64,000 bases of DNA from Doris montereyensis (Eukaryota > Mollusca > Gastropoda > Nudibranchia > Dorididae): contig JAXRKP010001863.1 of NCBI GenBank assembly GCA_037039925.1, positions 22,489 through 86,488 on the forward strand, written 5' to 3'. Positions 11,561 to 25,800 of this stretch are shown here, in pieces. Under the pieces are notes generated by a model. That model was not told the DNA's origin. It saw only the letters and a list, made by a program, of their open reading frames with translations, and did no database searches. Both the position numbers and the translations under genes were made by a program. Position 1 is the first letter of the stretch. The number at the start of each line of letters is the position of its first letter.

Positions 11561-12300
11561 CTTCATCGCTCCTATCGCTCCCTATAGTTCCATTTTTATC
11601 GCTGCCTATCGCTGACTATTGCTCTAAACTCTTGAATAATTGCTGCCTACCGCCCTAGACCGCTTTGAACCGCTTGAACCGTTTCAAACCGTTTCGAACC
11701 GTTTCTAACCACTTATAACCCTTTTATAACCCCTTATAACCCATTCTAACCCCTGTAACCGTCTAATCCATTCTCACCGTTTTTAACCGCTTTTAACCGC
11801 TTGTAACCGCTTGTAACCGCTTCGAACCCCATTTTGAACCCATTTTGAACCCCGTTGAACCCTTTGAACCCCTTTGAACCCCGTTGAACCCCTTTGAACC
11901 TTTGAACCGCTTTGAACCCCTTTTTGAACCCATTCGAACCCTTTGGAGCCTCTTCGAACCCCTTCGAACCCCATCAAACCCTTTGAACCGCTTTGAATCC
12001 CTTTGAACCCCTTTGAACCAATTTGAACACCTTTGAACCTTTGAACCCCTTTGAACCCTTTGAACCACTTTAACCACTTTGAACACCTTTGAACCCCTTT
12101 GAATCCCGAACCCCTTTTTGAACACCTTTCAACCCTTTTGAACCTCATTGAACCCATTGTACCACTTTGCACCCATTGAACCCATTGAACCCCTTTTGAA
12201 CCTCTTGGAACCCATTTGAACCCTTCAACCCCAACCCTTTTCAACCCCTTTGAACCCCAACCCTTTCAAACCCTTTCAACCCCTTGAATCAACCCCCCCT
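11561..12300 (+). repeat. Decamer higher-order cassette 5, partial
   Basis: Landmarks CTCCTATCGC and CTAGACCGC at 11,565-11,670 and AACCGTTTCG units lead into GAACCCCTTT units with many 9-bp and 11-bp length variants. The cassette then runs into TATCGCAGCC decamers at about 12,300 and never reaches the TTAATCCGTC stage. Confidence 0.83.
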
Positions 12301-13165
12301 TTCAGCCTATTTCAACTATCGCAGCCTATCGCAATCCCCTTCGGAACAGCCTATCGCAGCCTATCGCTTTCATTGCAGCCTATCGCCTTATCGCAGCCTA
12401 TCGCAGCCTATCGCTATTTATCAGCCGCCTATCATTATCGCACTATCGCACTTCTTTTTCGCACTTTATCGCTCTTTATCGCAGCCTATCGCAGCCTATC
12501 GAAGCCTATCGCTTTTTATCGCAACCTATGGCAGCCTATCATGCTTAGCGCAGCCTATCGCTCTTTATAGCAGCCTATTGCAGCCTATCGCTCTTAATCG
12601 AAGCCTATACTTTATCGCAGCCTATCACTCTTTATCGCAGCCTATCGCTCTTTATCGCCTATCGCTCTTTATCGCAGCCTATCGCTCTTTATCGCAGCCT
12701 ATCGATTTTATTGCAGCCTATCGGTCTTTATTGCAGCTTTTCGCTTTTATCGCAGCCTATCGCAGCCTTCGCAGCCTATCAACAGCTCTAATCGCAGCCT
12801 ATCGCTGTTTATCGCAGCCTATTGCTTTATCGCAGGCTATCGCTATTTATCGCAGCCTATCGCTCTTTATTCGCTGCCTATGCTCTTTATCGCAGCCTTA
12901 TGGCTTTTTATCGCAGCCTATCGCAGCCTATATCAGCCTGCGGCAGCCTATCGCAACCTATCGCAGCCTATCGCAGCCTATCGCAGCCTATTGCTCGTTA
13001 TCGCTCGTTATCGCTCGTTAACGCTCTTTATCGCTCTTATCGCAATTTATCGCTCTTTATCGCTCTTCATCGCTCTTTATCGCTTTTAATCGCTCTTTAT
13101 CGCTCTTTATCGCTCTTTATCGTTCTTTATCGCTCTTTATCGCTCTTTATCGCTTGTAACTGCTT
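12301..13165 (+). repeat. Decamer satellite TATCGCAGCC / TATCGCTCTT, forward
   Basis: Forward-polarity decamers alternating TATCGCAGCC and TATCGCTCTT, with frequent one-base deletions and insertions. They are the same words, on the opposite strand, as the very long array that starts at 13,801, so the two sides could pair as an inverted repeat. Confidence 0.9.
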
Positions 13166-13440
13166 CTAACCGCTTTTAAGCTGCTTTATACCGCTTTTTT
13201 ATACAGCTTCCTACAGTTTTACCGCTTCCTAACCGCTCTAATCCCGCCCCATCCCTCCCCATGGCCTATGGTTCTTTATCGCGGCCTTCCGACCTTTATC
13301 GCTGCTTTATCGCTCTTTATCGCAGCTTCTTTTATCTTCGCGCTTTATCGCTCTTTATGGCTTTTTAGCGCTCTTACGGCTGCCTACCTATCGTTCTTTA
13401 TCGTTTTATCGCAGCCTATCGAAGCCTATCGGTTTATCGC
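13166..13440 (+). repeat. Degenerate decamer spacer
   Basis: Mixed words such as ACCGCTTTTA, CTTCCTACAG, ATCCCGCCCC and TATCGCTCTT without a stable unit. It looks like decayed or recombined decamer sequence. No gene is visible. Confidence 0.7.
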
Positions 13441-13800
13441 AGCTCACAGCCTATCGCTGCCCCATTAAACCCCATTAAACCCCATTGGAACCCCATTAAA
13501 CCCCATTGGAACCCTATATTTTCATTGAACGCCTTGAACCCCATTGAACCCCATTGAACCCCATTGAACCTATTGAATCCTGTGTGTATTGAACCCCATT
13601 GAACACCATTAAATCCCATTAAAACCCCATTAAACCCCATTAAACCCCATTAAGCCCCACTTAAAACCCAATGTTAACTCACAAATCCCATTAAACCCTT
13701 ATTGAACCCCATTGACCCTACGAGCCCCGTTGAACCCCATTGAACCCCATGTGACCCCATTAGTCGCATTAACCCAGTTGAACCCGCATTGAACCCATTA
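13441..13800 (+). repeat. Decamer satellite TTGAACCCCA / TTAAACCCCA
   Basis: A block of TTAAACCCCA and TTGAACCCCA units in forward polarity with irregular inserts (GTGTGTATTG near 13,580). It separates the forward TATCGCTCTT block from the reverse GATAAAGAGC array. The right boundary carries the 10-bp palindrome TATCGCGATA near 13,810. Confidence 0.87.
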
Positions 13801-16800
13801 CCGCGCACTATCGCGATAAAAGGATAAAGAGCGATAAAGAGTGATAAAGAGTGATAAAGAGCGATAAAGAGCGATAGAGAGCGATAAAGAGCGATAAAGA
13901 ACGATAAATAGCGATAGGTTGCGATAAAGAGCAATAAAGAGCGATAAAGAGCGATAAAGAGCGATAGGCTGCGATAAAGAGCGATAGGCTGCGATAAGCT
14001 GCGATAGGCAGCGATAGGCTCCGAAAGCGATAGGCTGCGATAAATAGCGATAAAGACCGATAAAGAGCGATGAAGAGCGATAACGAGCGAAAAAGAGCGA
14101 TAAAGAGCGATTGAAGCGACAAGAGCGAAGGCTCCGATAATGAGCGATTTTGCGATAGGCTTGATAGGCTGCGATAGGCTGCGATAAAGAGCGATAAAGA
14201 GCGATAAAGAGCGATAAAGAGTGACAAAGAGCGATAAAGAGCGATAAAGAGCGATAAAGAGCGATAAAGAGCGATAGGCTGCGATAGGCTGCGATATGCT
14301 CGATAAAGAGCAATAAAGAGCGATAAAGAGCGATAAAGAGCGATAAAGAGCGATGAAGAGTGATAGGCTGCGATAAAGAGCGATAGACTGCGATAAAGAG
14401 CGATAGGCTGCGATAAAGAGCGATAAAGATCGATAAAGAGCGATAAAAGTGATAAAGAGCGATAAAGAGCGATAAAGAACGATACAGAGCGATAAAGAGC
14501 GATAAAAAACGACATAAAGAGAGACAAAGAGCGATAAAGAGCGATAAAAACCGATAAAAAAAGACAAAGAGCGATAAAGAGCGATAAAGAGCGAGCTGCG
14601 ATAGGCTTCGAAGGAGCGATGGACTGCGATAGAGCGATAAAGAGCGATAAAGAGCGATAAAAGCGATAAAGAGCGATAAAGAGCGATAAAAGCGATAAAG
14701 AGCGATAAAGAGCGATAAAGAGCGATAAAGAAGGGATAAAGAGCGATAAAGAGCGATAAAGAGCGATAAAGAGCGATAAAATAAAGAGCGATAAAGAGCG
14801 ATAAAGAGCGATAAAGAGCGATAAAGATCGATAAAGAGCGATAAAGAGCGATAGAGAGCGATAAAGAGCGATAAAGAAGAGCGATAAAGAGCGATAAAGA
14901 GCGATAAAGAGCGATTTAAAGAGCGATAAAGATAAAGAGCGATAAAGAGCGATAAAGAGCGATAATGAGCGATAGAGCTCTTTATAGAGCGATAAAGAGC
15001 GATAAAGAGCGATAAAAGAGCTATCGTTGTTGAAAGCTGCGATAAAGAGCGATAAAGATGATAGAGATAAAGAGCAATAAAGAGCGAGAATAAAGAGCGA
15101 TAAAGAGCGATAAAGAGCGACAAAGAGAGACAAAGAGCGATAAAGAGCGATAAAGAGCGATAAAAAGCGAAAAAGCGATAAAGAGCGATAAAGAGCGATA
15201 AAGAGCGATAGGCTCCGATAAAGAGCGATAGGCTGCGATAGGCTTTCGATAGGCGATAAAGCAGCGATAAGCTACGACAAAGAGCGATAAAGAGCGATAA
15301 AGAGCGATAGAGAGCGATAAAGAGCGATAAAGAGCGATAACGAGCGATAAAGAGGCGATAAAGAGCGATAACGAGCGATAAAGGAGCGATAAAGAGGATA
15401 AACAGCGATAAAGAGCGATAAAGAGCAATAAGGAGCGATAGACGATAGAGAGCGATAAAGAGCGATAAAGAGCGATAAAGAGCGGTTAAACAGCAATAAA
15501 GAGCGATAAAGAGCGATAGAGAGCGATAAAGAGCGATAAAGAGCGATAAAGAGCGATAAAGAGAGATAAAGAGCGATAAAGAGAGATAAAGAGCGATAGG
15601 GATGCGATAAAGAGCGATAAAGAGCGATAAAGAGCGATAAAGAGCGATAAAGAGCGATAAAGAGCGATAAAAAGTGATAGGTTGCGATAGGTTGTGATAG
15701 GCGGTGATAGGCTGCGATACGCTGCGATAGACTGCGATAGACTGCCTTAGGCTGTGATAAAGAGCGAAGAGCGATAAAGAGCGATAAGCGAGCGATAAAG
15801 AGCGACAAAAGAGCGATAAAGAGCGATAAAGAGCGATAAAGATCGATAGGATGCGATAAAGAGGCTGCGATAGGCTGCGATAAGGCTGCGATAAAGAGCG
15901 ATAAAGAACGATAAAGAGCGATAAAGAGCGATCAAGAGCGATCAAGCGCGATAAAGAGCGATAAAGAGCAATAAGCGATAAAAAGCGATAAACAACGATA
16001 AAGAGCGATAAAGAGCGATAAAGAGCGATAAAGAGCGGTAACGAGCTATAACGAGCGATAAAGAGCGATAAAGAGGATAGAGGGATAAAAGAGGATAAAG
16101 AGCGAGAAAGAGCCGATAAGACCGATAAAGAGCGATAAAGAGCGATAGGCTGCGATAGGCTGCGATAAAGAGCAATAAAGAGCGATAAAAAGCGATAAAG
16201 AGCGATAAAGAGCGATAAAGAGCGAAAAAGAGCGATAAAGAGCGATAAAGAGCGATAGGCTACGATCCAAGAGCGATAGGCTGCAATAAGAGCGATAAAG
16301 AGCGATAAAGAGCGATAAAGATAAAGAGCGACAAAGAGCGATAGGCTGCGATAGGCTGCGATAATATAGCTGCGATACGCTGCGGTAGACTGCGATAGAC
16401 TGCGATAGGCTGTAATAAAGAACGATAAGGAACGATAAAAGAGCGATAAAAAGCGATAAAGAGCGACAAAGAGCGATAAAGAGCGATAGGCTCTGATAAA
16501 GAGCGATAGGCTGCGATAGGCTGCGATAAAGAGCGATAGGCTGCGATAAAGAGTGATAAAGATCGATAAAGAGCGATAAAGAGCGATAAAGCGCGATAAA
16601 GAGCGATAAAGAGCGATAAAGAGCAATAAAGAGCGACAAAGAGCGATAAAGAGCGATAACGAGCGATAACGAGCGATAAAGAGCGATAAAGAGCGATAAA
16701 AGGGACAAAGAGGGATAAAGAGCGATAAAGAGCGATAAAGAGCGATAAAGGCGATAAAGAGCGATAAAGAGCGATAACGATATCTGCGATAGGCTGCGAT

Positions 16801-19800
16801 AAAGAGCGATAAAAAGCGATAAAAAGCGATGAAAAGAGCGATAAAGAGCGATAAAGAGCGACAGGCTGCGATAAAGAGCGATTATAAAGAGCGATAAAGA
16901 GCGATAAAGAGCGATAACGATAAAGAGCGATAAAGCGATAAAGAGCGATAAAGAGCGATAAGCAATAAAGAGCGATAAAGAGCTGCGACAGAGCGATAAA
17001 GAGCGATAAAAGATCGATAAAGAGCGATAAAGCCACAAAGAGCGATAAAGAGCGATAAAGAGCGATAAAGAGCGATAAAGGAGAGCGATAAAGAGCGATA
17101 AAGAGCGATAAAGAGCGATAAAAAGCGATAAAGAAAGATAAAGCGATAAAGTGCGATAAAGAGCGATAAAGTGCGATAAAGAGCGATAAAGAGCGATAAA
17201 GAGCGATAAGAGCGATAGGCTGCGATAGGCGGCGATAGGCGGCGATAGGCTGCGATGCGATAGGCTGCGGAAAGGAGCGATAAAACTGAAAAGCGATAAA
17301 GAGCGATAAAGAGCGATAGACTCCGATAAAAAAACGATAAAAAGCGATACAGAGCGATAGGCTCCAATAAAGAGCGATAAAGACTCCGATAAAGAGCGAT
17401 AGGCTGCGATAAGGCTGCGATAGGCTGCGATAAAGAGCGATAGCGTTGCGATAAAGAGCGATAAAGAGCGATAAAGAGCGATAAAGAGCGATAAAGAGTG
17501 ATAAAGCGATAAAGAGCGATAAAGAGAGATAAAGAGCGATAAAGAGCGATAAAGAGCGATAAAGAGCGATAAGCTGCGATAAAGATCGATAAAGAGCGAT
17601 ATAGAGCGATAAAGAGCGATAAAGAGCGATAAAGATCGATAAAGAGCGATAAAGAGCGATAAAGAGTGATAAAGAGCGATAATGAGCGATAAAAAGCGAT
17701 AAAGAGCGATAAAAAGCGATAAAGAGCAATATAGAGCGGTAAGGAGAGATAAAGAGCGATAAAGTGCGATAAAGAGCGATAAAAAGCGATAAAGAGCGAT
17801 AAAGACCGATAAAGAGCGATGAAGAGCGATAACGAGCGAAAAAGAGCGATAAAGAGCGATAAAGAGCGATAAAGAGCGATAGGCTCCGATAATGAGCGAT
17901 AGGCTGCGATAGGCTTCGAACTGCGATAGCTGCGATAGGCTAAAGCGATAAAGAGCGATAAAGAGCGATAAAGAGCGATAAAGAGGACAAAGAGCGATAA
18001 AGAGCGATAAAGAGCGATAAAGAGCGATAAAGAGCGATAGGCTGCGATATGAGCGATAGACTGCGATATGCGATCCGATAAAGAGCAATAAAGAGCGATA
18101 AAGAGCGATAAAGAGCGATAAAAGAGCGATGAAGAGGATAGGCTGCGATAAAGAGCGATAGACTGCGATAAAGAGCGATAGGCGATAAAGATAAAGAGCG
18201 ATAAAGATCGATAAAGAGCGATAAAAAGTGATAAAGAGCGATAAAGAGCGATAAAGAAGCGATAAAGAGCGATAAAGAGCGATAAAGAGCGATAAAGACG
18301 ATAAAGAGAGACAAAGAGCGATAAAGAGCGATAAAAAGCCGATAAAAAAGGACAAAGAGCGATAGGCTCCGATAAAGAGCGATAGGCTGCGATAGGCTTC
18401 GATAGGCTGCGATAAACTGCGATAAAGAGCGATTAAAGAGCGATAAAGAGCAATAACGAGCGATAAAGAGCGATAAAGAGCGATAAAGAGCGATAAAGAG
18501 CGATAAAGAGCGATAAAGAGCGATAAAGAGCGATAAAGAGCGATAAAGAGCGATAACGAGCGATAAAGACGATAAAGAGCGATGCGAGCTGATAAAAGAT
18601 AGGCTGCTTAAAGAGCGATAAAGAGCGATAAAGAGCGATAAAGCGATCGGTAAAGAGCGATAAAGAGCGATAAAAAGCGATAAAGAGCGATAAAGAACGA
18701 TAAAGAGCGATAAAGAGCGATAAAGAGCGATAAAAGCGATAAACACCGAAAAACAGCGATAAAGAGCGATAAAGAGCGATAAAGAGCGATAAAGAGCGAT
18801 AAAGAGCGATAAAGAGCGATAAAAGAGCGATAAAGAGCGATAAAAAGCGATAAAGAGAGATAAAGAGCGATAAAAGCGAGCGATAGGCTTCGATAAGAGC
18901 GATAGCCTGCGATAAGCTACGATATAAAGAGCGATAAAGAGCGATAAAGAGCGATAAAGAGGATAAAGAGCGATAAAGATAAAGCGATAAAGAGCGATAA
19001 AGAGCGATAAAGAGCGATAAAGAGCGATAAAGAGCGATAAAGAGCGATAAAGAGCGATAATGAGCGATAGGCTGCGATACGCTGCGGTAGCTGCGATAAC
19101 TGCCTTAGGCTGTGATAAAGAGCGATGAAGAGCGATAAAGAGCGATAAAGAAAGCGATAAAGAGCGATAAAGAGCGATAAAGACTCCGATAAAGATCGAT
19201 AAAGAGCGATAAAGATCGTTAAAGAGCGATAAAGAGCGATAACGAGCGATAAAGAGCGATAAAGAGCGATAAAGAGCGATAAAGAGCGATAAAGAGCGAT
19301 AAAGAGCGACAAAGAGCGATAAAGAGCGATAAAGAGCGATAAAAAGCGATAAAGAGCGATAAAAAGAGCGATAAAGAGCGATAAAGAGCGATAAAAGCAA
19401 TGCGATAGGCTTCGATAGGCTGCGATAGCCTGCGATAAAGAGCGACGTAAAGAACGATAAAGAGCGATAAAGAGCGATAAAGAGCGATAAAGAGCGATAA
19501 AGAGCGATAAAAAGCGATAACGAGCGATAAAGAGGCGATAAAAAGCGATAAGGATAAAGCGATAAGGAGCGATAAAAGAGGATAAAGAGCGATAAAGGCT
19601 GCGAGCGATAAAGAGCGATAAAGAGCGATAAGGAGCGATAGGCTGCGATAAAACTGCGATAAAGAGCGATAACGAGCGATAAAGAGCGATAAAGAGCGAT
19701 AAAGAGCGATAAAGAGAGAGCTAAAGAGCGATAAAGAGCGATAAGCTGCGATAAACAGCGATAAAGAGCGATAAAGAGCGATAAAAGCGATAAAGAGCGA

Positions 19801-22800
19801 TAAAGAGCGATAAAGAGCGATCAAGAGCGATAAAGAGCGATAAAGAGCGATAGGCTGCGATAAGAGCGATAAAGAACGATAAAGAGCGATAAAGAGCGAT
19901 AAAGAGAGATAAAGAGCGATAGGCTGCGATAAAGAGCGATAGCCTGCGATAAGCTGCGATAAGAGAGCGATAAAGAGCGATAAAGAGCGATAAAGAACGA
20001 TAAAGAACGAAAGAGAGCGATAAAGAGCGATAAAGAGCGAGCGATAAAGAGCGACAAAGAGCGATAAAGAGCGATAGGCTGCGATAGGCGATAGGCGGCG
20101 GTAGGCTGCGATACGCTGCGGTAGATTGCGATAGACTGCCTTAGGCTGTGATAAAGAGCGATGAGGAGCGATAAAGAGCGATAAAAAGCGATAGAAAGCG
20201 ATAAAGAGCTACAAAAAGCGATAAAGAGCGATAGACTCCGATAAAGATCGATAGGATGCGATAGGCTGCGATAGGCTGCGATAAAGAGCGATAAAGAACG
20301 AAGAAAGAGCGATAAAGAGCGATCAAGAGCGATCAAGCACGATAGCGATAAACAGCGATAAAGAGCGATAAAGAGCGATAAAGAGCAGCAATAAAGAGCG
20401 ATAAAGAGTGATAAAGAGCGATAAAGAGCGATAACGAGCTATAACGAGCGATAACGAGCGATAAAGAGGATAGAGGGATAAAGAGCGATAAAGAGCGATA
20501 AAGAGCGATAAGGAGCGATAAAGAGTGATACAGAGTGATAGGATGCTGCGATAGGCTGCGACAGGCTGCGATAAAGAGCAATAAAAGAGCGATAAAAAGC
20601 GATAAAGAGCTATAAAGAGCGATAAAGAGCGATAAAGATAAAGAGCGATAGGCTACGATCAAGAGCGATAGGCTGCGAGAACGAGCGATAAAAAGCGATA
20701 AAGAGCGATAAAGAGCAGCGATAAAGAGCGATAAAGATAAAAAGCGATAAAGAGCGATAAAGAGCGATAAAGAGCGATAAAGAGCGATAAAGAGCGATAA
20801 TGAGCGACAAAGAGCGATAGGCTGCGATAGGCTGCGATAGGCGGCGGTAGGCTGCGATACGCTGCGGTAGACTGCGATAGACTGCGATAGGCTGTAATAA
20901 AGAACGATAAGGAGCGATAAAGAGCGATAAAAAGCGAAAAAAGCGATAAAGAGCGACAAAGAGCGATAAAGAGCGATAGGGTCTGATAAAGAGCGATAGG
21001 CTGCGATAGGCGGCGATAGGCTGCGATAGGCTGCGATAAAGAGCTATAAAGAGCGATAAAGAGCGATAAAGAGATGAGCGATAAAGAGCGATAAAGAGCG
21101 ATAAAGCGCGATAAAGCGCGATAAAGAGCGATAAAGAGTGATAAAGAGCGATAAAGAGCGATAAAGAGCGATAAAGAGCGATAAAGAGCGATAAAAAGCG
21201 ATAAAGAGCGGAAAAAAGCGATAAAGAGCGATAAATAGCGATAGGCTGCGACAAGGTGCGATAGGGTGGGATAGGCTGCGATAGGGTGCGATAGGGTGCG
21301 ATCGAGTGCGATAGGCGGCGATAGGGTGCGCTAGGCTGCGATAGGCTGCGATAGGCTCTGATAGGTTGAGAAAAGCTGCGAAAGGCTGCGATAAAGAGCG
21401 ATAAAGAGTGATAAAGAGCGATAAAGCGCGATAAAGAACGATGAAAAGTGATAAAGAGCGATAAAGAGCGATATAGAACGATAAAGAGCGGTAAAAAACG
21501 ATAAAGAGCGATAAAGAGCGATAGGCTCCGATAAAGAACGATAAAGAGCGATAAAGAGCAATAAAGAGCGATAAAAAGCGATAAATAGCGATAGCCTGCG
21601 ACAAGGTGCGATAGGGTGCGATAGGCTGCGATAGAGTGCGATAGAGTGCGATAGGGTGCGATAGGGTGCGATCGGGTGCGATAGACGGCGATAGGGTGCG
21701 ATAGGCTGCGATAGGCTGCGATAGGCTGCAATAGGCTGCGATAGGCTGCGATAAGCTGCGATAAAGAGCGATAAAGAGCGATCAAGAACGATAAAGAGCG
21801 ATAAAGAGCGACAAAGAGCGACAAAGAGCGACAAAGAGCGATAAAGTGCGATGAAGAGCGATAAATAGCGATAGGCTGCGGTAGGCGGCTGTAGGCTGTG
21901 ATATAGAGCGATAAGGAGCGATAAAGCGATAAAAAAGCGATAGAAAGCGATAAAAAGCGATAGAAAGCGATAAAGTGCGACAAAGAGCGATAAAGAGCGA
22001 TAGGCTCCGATAAAGAGAGATAGGATGCGATAGGCTGCGATAGGCTGCGATAAGCTGCGATAGGCTGCGATAGGCTGCGATAAAGAGCTATAAAGAGCGA
22101 TAAAGAGCGATAGAGCGATTAAGAGCGATAGAGCGATAAAGAGCGATAATGAGCGATAAAGAGCGATAAATAGCGATAACGAGCGATAATGAGCGATAAA
22201 GAGGGATCAAGCGCTATAAAAAGCGATAAAGAGCGATAAAGAGCGACAAGGAGCGAAAAAGAGCGATAAAGAGTGATAAAGAGCGATAGGCTGCGATAGG
22301 CTGCTATAGGCTGCGATAAAGAGCGATAGGCTGCGATAAAGAGCGATAGGCTGCGATAACGAGCGATAAAAAGCGATAAAGAGCGATAAAGAGCGGTAAA
22401 GAACGATAGAGAGCGATAAAGAGCGATAGGCTGCGATAAAGAGCGGTAGGCTGCGATAACGAGCGATAAAGAGCGATAAAGAGCGATAAATAGCGATAAA
22501 GAGCTATAAAGAGCGATAAAGAGCGATAAAGAACGATAGGCTGCGATAAAGAGCGATAAAGAGCGATAAAGAGCGATAAAGAGCGATAAAGAGCGATAAA
22601 GAGCGATAAAGAGCGATAAAGAGCGACAAAGAGCGATAGGCTGCGATAGGCTGCGATAGCCTGCGATAGGCGGCGGTAGGCTGCGATACGCTGCGGTAGA
22701 CTGCGATAGACTGCGATAGGCTGTGATAAAGAACGATAAGGAGCGATAAAAGATAAAAAGCGATAAAAAGCGATAAAGAGCGACAAAGAGCGATAAAGAG

Positions 22801-25800
22801 CGATAGGCTCCGATAAAGAGCGATAGGTTGCAAAGGAGCGATAGGCTCCGATAGCCTGCGATAGGCTGCAATAGGCTGCGATAAAGAGCTATAAAGAGCG
22901 ATAAAGAGCGATAAAGAGCGATAAAGAGCGATAAAGAGCGATAAAGCGCGATAAAGAGCGATAGGCTGCGATAGGCTGCGATAAACTGCGATAAAGAGCG
23001 ATAAAGAGCGATAAAGAGCGATAAAGAGCGATAAAGAGCCATAAAGAGCGATAAAGAGCGATAGGCTGCGATAGGGTGCGATAGGCAGCGAATAGGGTGC
23101 GATAGGGTGCGATCGAGTGCGATAGGTGGCGATAGGGTGCGATAGGCTGCGATAGGCTGCGATAGGCTGCGATAGGCTCTGATAGGTTGCGAAAGGCTGC
23201 GAGAGGCTGCGATAAAGCGCGATAAAAAGCGATAAAGAGCGATAAATAGCGATAGGTTGCGACAAGGTGCGATAGGGTGATGTTAGGCTGCGATAGAGTG
23301 CGATAGAGTGCGATAGGGTGCGATAGGGTGCGATCGGGTGCGATAGGCGGCGATAGGGTGCGATAGGCTGCGATAGGCTGCTATAGGCTGCGATAGGCTG
23401 CGATAGGCTGCGATAAAGAGCGATAAAGAGCGATAGGCTGCGATAGGTTGCGATATGCTGCGATAGGCTGCGGTAGGCTGCGGTAGGCTGCGATAAGCTG
23501 CCGTAGGCTGCGATAGGCTGCGATAGGCTGTGATAAAGAGCGACAAGGACCGATAAAGAGCGAGAAAAAAGCTATAAAGAGCGATAGGCTCCGATAAAGA
23601 GCGATAGACTTCGATAAAGAGCGATAGGCTGCGATAAAGAGCGATAAAGAGCGATAAAGAGCGATAAAGAGCGATAAAGAGCGATAAAGAGCGATAAAGA
23701 GCGATAAACAGCGATAGGCTGCGATAAAGAGTGATAGGCTGCGATAAAGAGCGATAGGCTGCGATAAAGAGCGATAGGCGATAAAGAGCGATAAGGAACG
23801 ATAAAAGAGCGATAAAGAGCGATAAAGAGCGATAAAGAGCGATAAAGAGCGATAAAGAGCGATTAGGAGCTGATAAAGAGCGATAGAGCGATAAAGAGCG
23901 ACAAAAGCGATAGGCTGCGATAAAAGCGATAGGCTGCTATAAAGAGCGATAAGAGCGATAAAAGAGCGATAAAGAGCGATAAAGAGCGATAAAGAGCGAT
24001 AAAAAGCGATAAAAGAGCGACAAAGAGCGATAAAGAGCGATAAAGAGCGATAAAGAGCGATAAGCTCCGATAAAGAGCGATAGAGGACGAAAGCGAGCGA
24101 TAAGGCTGCTATAAAGAGCGATAAAGAGCGATAAAAGTGATAAAGCTGCGATAAAGAGCGATAGACTGCGATAAAGAGCGATAGGCTGCGATAAAGAGCA
24201 GATAAAGAGCGATAAAGAGCGATAAAGAGCGATAAAGAAGCGATAGCTGTCGATAAAGAGCGATAGGCTGCGATAAAGAGCGATAAAGAGCGATAAAGAG
24301 CGATAAAGAGCGACAAAGAGCGATAAAGAGCGATAAAGAGCGATAAAGAGCGATAAAGAGCATAAAAAGCGATAAAGAGCAATAAAGAGCGATAAAGAGC
24401 GATAGGCTGCGATAAAGAGCGATAAAGAGCGATAAAGAGCGATAAAGAGCGATAAAGAGCGATAAAGAGCGATAAAGAGCAGGCTGCGATAAAGAGCGAT
24501 AACGAGCGATAGGAGCGATAAAGAGCGATAAAGAGCGATAAAGAGCGATAAAGAGCGATAAAGAGCGATAAAGAGCGATAAAGAGCGATAAAGAGCGATA
24601 AAGAGCGATAAAGAGCGATAAGGCTGCGATATGCTGCTATAGGCTGCGATAAAGAGCAATAAAGAGCGATAAAAAGCGATAAAGAGCGATAAGGAGCGAT
24701 AAAGAGCGATAAAGAGCGATAGAGAGCGATAGGCTAGGCTGCGATAAAGAGCGATAGGCTGCGAAAGAGCGATAGGCTGCGATAAAGAGCGATAAAGAGC
24801 GATAAAGAGCGATAAACTGCGATAAAGCGATAAGAGCGATAAAGAGCGATAAAGAGCGATAAAGAGCGATAAAGAGCGATAAAGAGCGATAAAAGAGCGA
24901 TAAAGAGCGATGATAAAGAGCGATAAAGAGCGATAAAGAGCGATAGAGCGATGCGATAAGAGCGATAAAGCGATAAGGACTGCGATAAAGAGCGATAGGC
25001 TGCGATAAAGAACGAAAGAGCGATAAAGAGCGATAAAAGATAAAGAGCGATAAAGAGCGATAAAGAGCGATAAGGAGCGATAAAGAGCGATAGCCTGCGA
25101 TAGGCTGCGATAGACTGCGATAAAGAGCGATAGGCTGCGATAAAGAGCGATAAAAGCGATAACGAGGACAATACGCTGTGATAAAGAGCGATAAAGATAA
25201 AGCGATAAAGAGCAACAGGCTCCGATAAAGAGCGATAGGCTGCGATAGGCTCCGATAAGAGCGATAAAGAGCAATAAAGAGCGATAAAGAGTGATAAAGA
25301 ACGATAAAGAGCGAAAAATGAGCGATAGGCTGCGATAAAGAGCGATAGGCTGCGATTAAGAGCAATAGGCTGCGATAGGCTGCGATAGACTGCGATAGGC
25401 TGCGGTAGGCTGCGATAAGCTGCCGTAGGCTGCGATAGGCTGCGAAGGCTGTGATAAACAGCGATAGGACCGATAAAGAGCGAGAAAAAAGCGATAAAGA
25501 GCGAGAAAAAGCGATAGGCTCCGATAAAGAGCGATAAACTGCGATAAAGAGCGATAGGCTGCGATAAAGAGCGATAAAGAGCGATAAAGTGCGATAGAGC
25601 GATAAAGAGCCATACAGAGCGATAAAGAGCGATAGGCAGCGATAAACAGCAATAGGCTGCGAAAAAGAGTGATAGGCTGCGATAAAGAGAGATAGGCTGC
25701 GATAAAGAGCGATAAAGAGCGATAAAGAGCGATAAAGAACGATAAAGAGCGATAAAGAGCGATAAAGAGCGATAGACTCCGATAAAGAGCGATAGGCTGC

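Noticed and set aside
2535..13165. CRISPR array
   Set aside because: Repeats are regular but contiguous with no unique spacers, and the genome is eukaryotic.
13798..16626. 942-codon minus-strand open frame
   Set aside because: It is a run of GATAAAGAGC decamers read as a 10-residue peptide repeat. It has no domain, no start context and no complexity beyond the satellite.
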